A stretch of DNA of 18,551 bases from Flammula alnicola (lineage: Eukaryota > Basidiomycota > Agaricomycetes > Agaricales > Strophariaceae), in contig JADNRV010000669.1 in the NCBI GenBank assembly GCA_015499995.1, positions 1 through 18,551 on the forward strand, written 5' to 3'. Under the pieces are notes generated by a model. The model was not told the DNA's origin. It was given only the letters and a program-made list of their open reading frames with translations, and made no database searches. This document shows, piece by piece, positions 1-8,479 of this stretch (the stretch's first letter is position 1; the number at the start of each line of letters is the position of its first letter). The translations under genes and the position numbers were made by a program.

Positions 1-161
1 AATAATGGAGGGAAGGGGGAGACGACATGCTGAAAGTCGTCATACGACCGGGTTGATTTCCGAAACCGGAAAACTTGATAATACGCGTTCCGGCACAAAA
101 AAAAGAAAAGAGCAGACGGGACGGGCTGTACATCTGACAAAGAACGGCGTGATAGACCTAC

Positions 162-435
162 CGATGGCGCGCACTAAGCAACCCGGGTTTCTTGTACATG
201 TCGCTCACAGGACTGAGATAGCCCCAATGATCTCAAAGTCGGTGTTCTGCCTGACAAAGTCCTTGGCCATTTCGAACATGCGGAGGTGGAGGTATGTAAC
301 TGGGCTGAAGGAGCCACATGCGACCAGGACTATCGGAATTTTGTTGGGATTGTGGAGAACACTGGAGAGACGGTGGTGGGGAAAGGAGTAGTTTGGCGGG
401 TTTGTGAAGGTCTCGGTGAGGTGGGAGGAGGACAT
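162..435 (-). CDS. Nicotinamide/nicotinate mononucleotide adenylyltransferase, 5' part, with apparent frameshift
   Basis: This enzyme makes NAD+ (or its deamido form) from the mononucleotide and ATP. From the ATG at 435 the frame reads 40 variable residues, then the nucleotidyltransferase signature GSFSPVTYLHLRMFEMAKDF, with the (T/H)xxH-like ATP site. The frame then runs to a stop at 205-207. One frame over, the next residues are YLSPVSDMYKKPGLLSARHR, exactly what follows in this family. The switch lies at the G run (C at 222-225 on the plus strand): five G instead of four would join the frames. After ..HR a GT donor (161-160, gtaggt) fits. I could not find the next exon before the window start, so either the intron continues outside the window or the gene is decayed. 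The frameshift may be a sequencing error or a real lesion. Family assignment is firm; functional state is unknown. Confidence 0.72.
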
Positions 436-520
436 GGGGGCAGGGAGAGACAGGAGAAGAGGGCGGGGACTCGGGATGGGGAGAGAAGGGGAAGTATATT
501 AGAGGAGTAAATGTAGATGA
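436..520 (-). promoter_or_regulatory. CT-rich leader/core promoter of the adenylyltransferase gene
   Basis: Immediately upstream of the ATG at 435 the minus strand is strongly pyrimidine-rich (the plus strand is almost all G and A from about 410 to 500). CT-rich tracts just upstream of the start codon are common in fungal promoters. No TATA or CCAAT box stands out. This is a compositional call only. Confidence 0.3.
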
Positions 521-1014
521 GTTTAACAAGACCATAAGGGTCGCTCGTTTCTGCCAATGGAGTATTCAGCCATTCATTCCCACGCCCATAAATCACGCTT
601 GCGCGGAAGACGGTGCCGGCCCTCCTCTCCGCATTGGCCGCCTTCGAAACCTATCACAAACGTTGCCATCCTTATGGGCGTCTAGATTATCGATTGAACT
701 TTGATTCTACAGTACTGACGGACAGACTGGTTCTCTGGAGGTCCGGAAAGTAAATTCCTCATTACATTATCCTTCCATGGGTTCCGAGTCGAATTCCGAC
801 GCTGTCTTGATAGTTATCATTTTGTATCGAGTCAGAAAATATTATTAGACTCACCCGCCCTTGAAATATTGACTCATTTTTCTGTTACAAGTCGCAATCC
901 TTTGCACGAATCACGATCCAAAGCGGTAGTGTCTTCGTAATGAAACAAGAACAAAGTCTATGTTTTCGCTGATGTCATTCTGTCGACCTTCTGTCCAGCC
1001 TAGGCTATGTACAC

Positions 1015-1200
1015 CACCGCCTCATCCGGAATGTCAGACTGACATCCGGCCGTCGGACATCACCGGAGTCTCCTGGGGGACATGCCTGGGACAAAAAACT
1101 GAAAGTGTCCGCTGGATGTCTGGCTGTCGGATGTCGATTGGACATCAAACCTGGACATCCCATGGACGTCCAAACGATGTCAGCAGTTTGTTCTGTCTCG
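1015..1200. repeat. Palindrome-rich repeat patch A (GACATC/GATGTC words)
   Basis: The hexamers GACATC, GATGTC and the variants GACGTC and GACATG recur about ten times within 170 bp. The 21-mers at 1041-1061 and 1115-1135 are an imperfect inverted repeat: one begins gacatccg and ends gacatc, and the other reads the same at its outer bases when reverse-complemented (14 of 21 matches by eye). The 15-mer tccgctggatgtctg near 1108-1122 recurs exactly in patch B. It may be the remnant of a miniature foldback element. No flanking target duplication was identified. Confidence 0.55.
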
Positions 1201-1376
1201 TATGTCCTCGTTCTCTGGTGCCAGCCATTCAATTTATAATAAAATGTAATCATGACTTTCTTTTACACTGTTGGGTATATGATCATGAACAACAATATGT
1301 ATTAGTTGTATAGAATATGTATGGAGTTATCTACAGATTACAGTTAGGCTATGAAAATACATGTGGATCTATGGAA

Positions 1377-1490
1377 ACAGAAGAAAGGAGGATGAAAAAA
1401 GAGATAGCAAGCCTTGGTAAGGTAAGAGAGGGCAAGGGAGGAAGGCAAGGCAAGGCAAGGGAGAGAAGGGAAGGGAGGAGAGGCAAAGGA
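1377..1490. repeat. Purine-rich low-complexity tract
   Basis: About 110 bp of nearly pure A/G on the plus strand, including the short iterations ggcaaggcaaggcaaggg and agggaagggagg. It resembles the CT-rich leaders found upstream of genes on the opposite strand, but no minus-strand gene could be placed downstream of it. Confidence 0.5.
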
Positions 1491-1859
1491 TGTATACATA
1501 GACTGAGGCAATGAGTTCAAGTTAGTACAAACGAGAGAAGATAAATACCTGCTAACGGGCAAAGGTCCTTGAGAGAGGGGTGACGGTGCAGGGTGCAGAT
1601 GGGATGTGTGGAAGAAACACCTTCCGAACTGTGGCCATGGGTGGCCCAGTGGTCGCTGCAATGGGCATGATGGCTGTTGTGGAACGGCGAGCAACAAGGG
1701 AGCGCGAGGAAGGGCGTTGAGGAAGGAGGTTGAACGTTGAAACGTTGATGGTTGAGAGCAAGACGCAGTCATGAAGACGTGGCAGAGCTGTAGACTGTAG
1801 TGACAAGTTATGTCACACACTTCGAGGGCAGGACAATTCAAAAAAAATCGTCTAAGTCC

Positions 1860-2080
1860 CCAGACACGCCATTTTTCTGGACGTCCGCTGGATGTCTGCA
1901 GTGCAGACGTCCAATGGACAGCCAGGGCACACCCTTACCTCATTTTGTTCCGAATAACCACAGATGTCGGCTGCCCCTGCCGTACAGACATCACAGACAT
2001 GTTCTTCGGCTGCCGGGATGGAAACATCAAACCGGCATCAAACCGGCCCTCTTGTGACTGTTCGGCTGACAATCAATCGG
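1860..2080. repeat. Palindrome-rich repeat patch B with a 35-bp near-perfect palindrome
   Basis: This is a second patch of the GACATC/GACGTC/GATGTC word family, in the same orientation as patch A, sharing tccgctggatgtctg. Its core, 1884-1918, has arms of 17 nt around a single G at 1901. By eye 14 of 17 positions pair, and the inner seven (GTCTGCA/TGCAGAC) are perfect. The right part contains the short direct repeat catcaaaccggcatcaaacc at about 2025-2044. The nature of the element is not recognised. Confidence 0.55.
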
Positions 2081-2186
2081 CTCCTTTCAGTTTGTTGTCG
2101 GATTTATGTCACACGCAAACGGTGGTGTAGGCGCCAAAGCTCCGCAAGTCACTACAAGGGATGTCGGAAGATTCCCGTAGCACGTC

Positions 2187-4636
2187 ATGCCAAAACGCCC
2201 ATCTGCTGCACTGCGATTTTCTCCCGCGTCCTCGTCCGCGTCGGATCACTCAGATTCTACAAGGTCTCCCAAACGCTTCCGATCGAACACTACTGGGTCG
2301 CTCGACGATGAGAACGAACCGCTGAAGGTTTACATCGTCCAGGAAAAGCTTGACGACAAGACGGTTCGCGAGTTGTTCGATTTGGTAGAGGCTACAAGCC
2401 CAGGCCAACCTCTTTCCCTGGAACTATGCAGCAAGGCGGAAGATGCAGACATTATAATCACTAGCATAAGGATGAAGAAGCGCCTGCAGAGACACGTCGA
2501 CTGGAATATTGCCGTTAGTTGCATTTCTTTCCATTCGTTTATTTAATCACAGGACAAGATACTTATTGATCCGTTGTCCAGAAACAAAAGTCCATCGTGA
2601 CTCCTGATTGGCTCCGTGAATCCGTGAAGCGGAACAGACCTGTTGAATGCGGCCGTTACGCTGCCCTTGCAGAGCTACGCGATCAAACCGTGGCACACTG
2701 CCCGGTCGACGACAGTCGCTCAGACCAGAGTAGCCAGACCTTGGTGCCCGAGGCAGCACCCGATGAATCACCCACTTCACCTCCAGAATACAAAATTCCG
2801 ACCGTAAAGCCCACAAATCCGCGGGTATTCAATAATTGGACTTCGCACTACTCATGTGCGCGTGCTTCGCCGCTGGTTTGCGTTAATCAGGCGCTTGTCA
2901 AGGAACTGGGAATCCTGTGTCAATCTCGAGAATTAGAAGGCCTCAATATTAACGCTCTGAGCTACGAACGGTCTGTATCTGTAGGCCTAATTTTTTTTTA
3001 CTTCCTTTCCTAGTAGAATAAAAGACTGACAAGAGTGGCTTATCTAGGTCATTAAATGCAAGTCTCCACAACTTCGGCTATTTTTGTCCGCCTAATTCAT
3101 CTCTGCCAATGATGCACAGCATATCCATATCTCATTACCCAAGAGACATATGCAAGAGACATCGTCAAATTACCAGGACTAGGAGATAAAACCCTTTCAA
3201 AGGTAGGATGAGCCTCACGTGGAGACCATCTCAGATTCATATACTGTACGCGTACAGATCGAAGAGTTTATTAAGAAAGGCTACATCGAAGAGAGTCGTG
3301 CGTATTATTCAAAGCCTCTCCATCGCACTCACCCCGACCTTCTTGCCTACTTCCCAGAAACGACTAAAGCCTCTGAACGATTCCAATCCCTATCTCTCTT
3401 CGCCACAATCTACGGCATAGGACCCTCAAACGCGCGCAAGCTGTACGATCTCGGCCTACGTACGATCGAAGATCTCGAGAGGTACTACGACGTCTACCCA
3501 GGCTCTTCCGTCCCCTCTCTCGAGGATTTCTTTGAGGAGACAACTCCCAACGGCCGTCGAATTCCAAGGGATAAACTCCCAGACATGTCTATCAAGATCG
3601 CGTTGGCGCTTCGGGAGGATTTCGATATCCCGATTTCTCGCGAGGAGGTCGAGGAGATGCATAGGGTCGTCATGAGGGAGCTGCATGGCATACAACCTGG
3701 GTGTGTTAGTACTGTCGTTGGCGGGTCAGTGCCTTTCAGTTGTGTGATAGTTGAAATATTTTACGGCCTGATGCTGATTTTGGCATTTTTGCCCTGGCAT
3801 TACTTAGGTATCGACGTGGAAAGCAGCAAAGCAACGATGTGGATATCGTGATCAGCCACCCAGATCTGAAGAGGGGAGCGGATATCGTAAAGGGTCTATG
3901 CAATAAACTGACCAAGCATTTGTATACACGGGGTGGGTACCGCGTTTCTTCTTTTCTTTTCTGCGGTCAGATCTAATTCTGAATTCTTGTTTTTCTAGGG
4001 ATGGTGACGCATGTAATGCGTATGCTACATTGCCCCTTTCTCTTGGGACGGATATAATTGACACCGCCGTTCTATTTAGACCTATCTGGATTCCATGCTC
4101 ACAACGCACTGCGCACGGAGCATTGGGATTCGCTCGAGAAGGCGTTGACCGTTTTCAGACTCCCGCCTGACGACCAGGGCAAACACACGCGCTTACATCG
4201 GCGGTTGGACTTGATCTTCGCCACTCCTGCGGCATATTGGACAGCAGTAGTTGGATGGCAAGTGCATTCATGCATCACGACTGAATGTGTTTTTTCTCTG
4301 ACGTTTGCTTCTTGCTCCATTGTCAATAGGTCAGGATCGAAGATGTTTGAGCGAGATCTGAGGCGCTGGGCCAAAGTAGAAAAGTATATTCGTGACATTT
4401 TTTTAGTTGAGAACAGACTAACATCTTGTGATTGTCAGGGGCATGAAATTTGATAGTTCGGGTATGTGAGTGATACTTAATCGCTTTATCTGTGCTGGAT
4501 GGCGTACTCATCTCATCATGGAAATAGGACTCGTCGTCACGATTCGAAATTGTTTATACCACGGAGCGAGGAGGAAGTATTCGATATTCTCGGCTTGGAT
4601 TGGGTCGATCCAACGATGCGTAATGCTGATGTATGA
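2187..4636 (+). CDS. DNA polymerase family X (Pol4 / pol mu-like) with BRCT domain
   Basis: A nuclear gap-filling polymerase expected to act in non-homologous end joining and base excision repair. Exons: 2187-2513, 2582-2980, 3048-3057, 3120-3202, 3258-3724, 3808-3932, 3999-4019, 4080-4257, 4330-4383, 4439-4465, 4528-4636. They sum to 1800 nt, giving 599 aa with no stops. In order: a basic Ser-rich N-terminus (SPKRFR, a possible NLS), a BRCT domain (about 45-130, with W..KQKSIVTPDWL), a linker, an 8-kDa domain with helix-hairpin-helix LPGLGDKTLSK, a second hairpin YGIGPSNARKLYDLG, the palm motif GGYRRGKQQSNDVDIVIS with two catalytic Asp, the third Asp in RRLDLIFAT, then GWSGSKMFERDLRRWA. The GW before the SGS loop is the pol mu/TdT pattern; pol beta and lambda have YF. 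The C-terminal thumb ends ILGLDWVDPTMRNADV. Oddities are a 10-nt exon and two GC-AG introns (3058-3119, 4258-4329). It is convergent with the next gene, 143 bp apart. Confidence 0.95.
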
Positions 4637-4779
4637 TTTATGCTTCATGTTCCTTTAGTGTATTTTGTATATGTATATCACAACAAATGGTATGTAGTAA
4701 ATATACAAGCTCAGATTTCATTTCTATGCATCTCTTCGATGATCTCTATTCGATGATCTCTGGAAGGTTTGCAGTCAAT
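4637..4779. other. Overlapping 3' regions of two convergent genes
   Basis: The 143 bp between the stop codons of the polymerase and the dehydrogenase must hold both 3' ends. It contains an AT-rich stretch (about 4640-4710) and a direct duplication of ttcgatgatctct at 4735-4747 and 4749-4761. No separate gene is seen. Confidence 0.5.
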
Positions 4780-6835
4780 TTAATTTGCGAAGGCGGGAAT
4801 ATCTGTCATCGCCTTGCCCAAGATGAGGCAATGGATATCCTGTGAAGAAAAAAACAATGAATGTCCTTCAAGCATTCAGTCCATAGACAGGCGCTCACGT
4901 TAGTTCCTGGAAAAGAGCGATGGGGCGATCAATATCTCCGCCGTTGAATAAAGTGTAACCAAAGCAACACACCTTCATATGTATTGGTCACCTGCAAGTT
5001 AGCGACATGACGGCCGACATGATACCTTGAATAGCATGAAAATGAGTGAACACATAATTCATCGGAGGAGATTGGAAACAGAAAACGCACTCATCAGCAC
5101 AGGCATTTCCACCCAAAATATCCAGAACGATGCGCGACTGCTGCAGAGCCTTGCCACAGTTGTTGCGCTTAACCATACTTATCATCTCCGGCGCAAGCTT
5201 GCCCTGGTCCTTAAGTCTGCCGACTTGCAAGCTCGCTTGGAGGCCGAGCGCGACTTCGGTTTGCGCATCGACGAGCTTCTTCTGCACGAGCTGGAATGAT
5301 GCAAGGGGGCGCTTGAACTGGTGACGTTCCAGTGCATATGCGCGTGTGCGGGCGACGCAGTCTTCGAGGGCACCCATCACACCCCAAGAGATACCGAACC
5401 TTTGGCAGGTGTTAACATAATATCTTATGGAAAGGACGCGACATGCCTTGCTGAATTCAAACACGAGAATGGAGATCCTAAACCTTTGGTTTTGGGAAGC
5501 AAAGCATCATGGGACACACGCACGGAGTCCATGAAGATTGACCCAGTGAGGGAGGCTCGGAGGGCAACTTTGTTCTTAATAGGTGGTGCTGTCAAACCTT
5601 TCATACCCTGCAATTGACGCGTTCAGTGCCTTGGACGTAGAGAGGGCTTCATAAGTGTTCACCTTCTCAAGGATGAATCCGCGGATGCGGTTGTCCCATT
5701 TGCAGTTTGCCCAAATAATAAACACGTCCCTGTAGTTCTGCGTCAGCAGAGCCTCTTTCTCGATGAGTAGAAGGATGAATTTACGCGACAGGGGCATTGG
5801 AAATCCATGTCTTACTCCCGTTGATGATGAATCCACCATCCACTTCTTCAGCTGTAGTTTCCATGCCTGCAGGATCTGATCCATGATTGGGTTCAGTAAG
5901 ACCCTACAGCAGGTTGAGATTGATTAGGGGTAATGTGGCAGATACAACTCACGAATGCACCAATGAGCTCTCCCTTGGCTGCAGAAATATCTTTAGTTTA
6001 TCTATTACAAAACACGTAGGAAAGGTGTACTAACCTAAACGAGGGAGATATTTTTCCTTCTGCGCGTCGGTTCCGAATTCATGTATGGGATGCATGACAA
6101 GAGAGGATTGAACGGAGGCAGTCGATCGGTATCCTGAATCGACTCTACTCAAAGGTAAATATGGAGCTTCACAGCAGAAGACGTTAATACACACCGCTCA
6201 ATCTCTCGCGCAATGAGACCATAGGCGACATTGCTGACTCCAGCGCAACCATATCCTTCGATTGTAGGACCTAGCAAGCCCAATTTACCCATCTCAGGAA
6301 GGATGTCATGGTTGAATTCTTTAAGTCGAACAGGAATAAGCTTCGGAGCTCCAAAATGTAATGGTAACATACCTTCCGTTCGCCATCCTTGCAGCACACG
6401 AGGCATGAGGTTCTCCTAAGTGCAAAAATTCAAGTACCAACTGAAAGCCATTTCACCAAGGACATTCACCTGGCAGTATTCATGAGCAGTGTCTCTGTAC
6501 ACCGTCATAAGCAAGCCAAGAAGACAAAGACGAGAGATTGAGATCAAACCTAATGGCAATCTCTTCATCCGTTAATTGGGACTCCAAGTTAAGAGGATCC
6601 TAAACTGCGCGTCAATCATGAATGCGATAGACGAGGTCGGAGAGTGCTTGCCTCCCAGTTAAACTTAGCGTAACCTAGAAATCGTAACCCATAAATTCAG
6701 ACGAACGAGCATACGAACACGACTTCACATACCAGACGCTGCGCGCTGGCCGGACGGAGCGTATTTACTGGCTGCTTGACCAGAAAGACATGTGCGGACG
6801 AGACGCGAGGATTGCTGACGAGGAAGGCTGAACAT
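4780..6835 (-). CDS. Glutaryl-CoA dehydrogenase, mitochondrial
   Basis: An FAD enzyme of the acyl-CoA dehydrogenase family that oxidises and decarboxylates glutaryl-CoA to crotonyl-CoA in lysine and tryptophan breakdown. Fifteen exons, in gene order: 6835-6733, 6674-6652, 6599-6550, 6494-6470, 6415-6373, 6318-6195, 6144-6035, 5978-5953, 5903-5785, 5729-5663, 5607-5447, 5399-5091, 5025-4973, 4906-4899, 4839-4780. They total 1281 nt, 426 aa, close to the human enzyme. The N-terminus ([19 protein letters not shown]) is Arg/Ser-rich without acids, a typical mitochondrial presequence. Diagnostic stretches are [121 protein letters not shown], and [20 protein letters not shown] holding the catalytic Glu (Glu370 in human). 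Two introns are GC-AG (6651-6600, 5446-5400), and exon 14 is 8 nt. Confidence 0.96.
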
Positions 6836-7544
6836 TTTGAAGACGGTAGAAAGAAGGAGAAAGTGGGGCTATTATAAGTTATTTCGGACGTCCCCTGACG
6901 GCTCTGAGGGTCAGGAAGATCCGGGTCCTAAAGGCTCTCTTTACCGGCGGCTGGGCATGATAGCAAAACTCATGTGACCGCGGAAGGAGGCAAAATAAAA
7001 TTGAAAATAAAATAAAAATGCTTCAGTGGTGGAAAACCGTCGGCCGAAGGTGAGGACTATCTCCAGACTCCATGTCAGTACCACTTTGAACGCCACTGTA
7101 GTCCAATGCCGGACTTTCCTAGACCCAGAGATTTCGCTAGGCCTCCTGTAAAGTAGTGGAGACAATATCCTATACTATCCTGCAGCTAAAAATCATACGG
7201 GTGCAAAGCCGGCCTTCTGAATTCTTTATTGGGCGGCGGATTGTTGAGAAATGGCCCTGAAGCATTGAATTTTCTCGTCGCCTAACTCCACATGCTTTTG
7301 TACAGGTAACATGGGAACGTCCTCCCGCTTACTTGTTCCGAACCCAAGAGCCATTCTTGTTCTGCAACTTCTCTGTGCGAAAATGCAGCTGTCGTCGATC
7401 GTTCACGTCGTTGGGCATGTCATTTCTTTCTAATGGATGTGACCGGAAATGTTTTGTTCGAATTCACCAAAGCGCATGGAAACATGTCATATTGAAACAT
7501 ATGATACGGAGTGAAAGAGAAGGCCATGTAGTTGCAAAGGTGAA
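6836..7544. other. Intergenic region between two minus-strand genes
   Basis: About 700 bp separates the dehydrogenase start from the eL33 stop. The part next to 6836 should hold the dehydrogenase promoter, and the part next to 7545 the eL33 3' untranslated region. Open frames at 6941-7165 (minus) and 7333-7563 (plus) have no recognisable domain and no plausible splice extension. I see no repeat or RNA gene. Confidence 0.45.
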
Positions 7545-8245
7545 TCAGATCGTCGAGGGGTAAAGCATCTAGAGAGAAAGATTAGAAAATCCAAAAATAT
7601 AAAGCAGAGGAATCCAGACGCACAACGCGGACGCTGGCACCAAACGCGCGGGGAGGGAGGTTGCTTCGGAATTTTGACTTGACAACGCCTGATGATCCAT
7701 GTGGCCGGGTTACCCGTCTATCGACAGAGAGTTGGTGAACGTGGATGAGCATTCCCTGACCGACAACGACAAAATACTAGTACGCACCCCCAGATCACGC
7801 GAACTTTTGAGCCTTGGATCTCCCGCTTGGCCTTGTAAACGAAGGCAATGCGCTAATATCATCTATAAGAAAGAGTCACGTATGAATCCACCACCAGTAC
7901 GCACCTTGCCAAGGTAGAACTGGGCATCCTCCTTAGTAGCGACACCCTCGATCTGGATCAGCGAAGTGTTGGGGCGGGTGTTGCGCTTAGCGCGCTTGTG
8001 GCCCAAGACTCGGCCTTTGGAGTACAATCTGCAGAATTGAAGCGTGGTCAGTATTCTGTCCACAAAATATTGCCGAAGGAGTGGTGGAGTATGGTGGTTG
8101 CTCTCGATCGGCAAAGTTTTGGCTGGCCCGTCATCCAAAGTTCCTCCCCACAATCCATCATCTTCCATCCATCTCCACCAAACGAGAATCCTCCCATATC
8201 ATTCCCTGCTCCTCTCAAGCGCATAACTCACCTAGTTGAGCCCAT
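7545..8245 (-). CDS. 60S ribosomal protein eL33 (L33/L35A)
   Basis: A structural protein of the large cytosolic ribosomal subunit. Five exons: 8245-8232, 8028-7905, 7852-7788, 7717-7624, 7568-7545, total 321 nt, 106 aa (yeast L33 is 107). The protein starts [20 protein letters not shown], continues [19 protein letters not shown] and [20 protein letters not shown], then [20 protein letters not shown] and [20 protein letters not shown], and ends MLYPSTI. This covers the family end to end. The first exon is only 14 nt and is followed by the longest intron in the window (8231-8029, 203 nt). A short first exon with a long first intron is usual for fungal ribosomal protein genes. The start at 8245 is fixed by ATG GGC TCA ACT AG followed by the donor gtgagt. 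Divergent from the IMPACT-domain gene. Confidence 0.96.
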
Positions 8246-8479
8246 TTTCTATCTTGAGGTGTGCCGGCGTCGTTGACAATCTTGAGGCGGTTGCTTTTGG
8301 TGTTACCGAAATGGTGAGCAGACTTGGTCCAACAGCCCTTGAACCAAACATTAACAAAGGTCCGCGGTCCATCACCTAATTTGGGCTGTACAGTTGCTCC
8401 CGTTGACTTACATACCACTACATTTCTTCGATGGCGGTAGGCCTTTCGAATCGCCATTCTCTCGCGAAGGTCCATTAGA
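8246..8479. promoter_or_regulatory. Bidirectional promoter between eL33 and the IMPACT-domain gene
   Basis: The two start codons face away from each other with 234 bp between them, so this segment must carry both promoters and both 5' leaders. A minus-strand open frame (8215-8475) runs through it but has no recognised domain and ends inside eL33 intron 1, so I treat it as chance. No TATA box or known ribosomal-gene element was recognised with confidence. Confidence 0.6.

Larger units (their letters stand above)
521..2186. other. Gene-poor intergenic stretch with repeat patches
   Basis: I find no supportable gene here. Short open frames exist (for example 960-1313 plus and 1344-1841 and 1552-1806 minus), but they are low-complexity or show no recognisable family. 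The stretch contains two palindrome-rich patches (about 1015-1200 and 1860-2080, listed separately) and a purine-rich tract at about 1377-1490. The last 100 or so bases presumably hold the promoter of the polymerase gene starting at 2187. Confidence 0.5.

Noticed and set aside
960..1313. Plus-strand open frame of 117 codons
   Set aside because: It lies over the palindromic repeat patch, and its translation reflects the repeated GACATC/GATGTC words. No family resemblance.
1344..1841. Minus-strand open frames of 165 and 84 codons upstream of the repeat patch
   Set aside because: Cys/Ser/Pro/Leu-rich low-complexity translation running through the purine tract, with no recognisable domain. Two overlapping frames are equally open. 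No splice extension to a known family was found.
1800..2311. Overlapping plus-strand open frames before the polymerase ATG
   Set aside because: They cover repeat patch B and run in other frames into the polymerase start. The MPKRP start at 2187 joins the BRCT frame directly.
8215..8475. Minus-strand 86-codon open frame in the eL33/IMPACT promoter
   Set aside because: It starts 5 bp from the IMPACT start codon, reads across the eL33 start in another frame, and ends inside eL33 intron 1. No domain was recognised, so it is probably chance.
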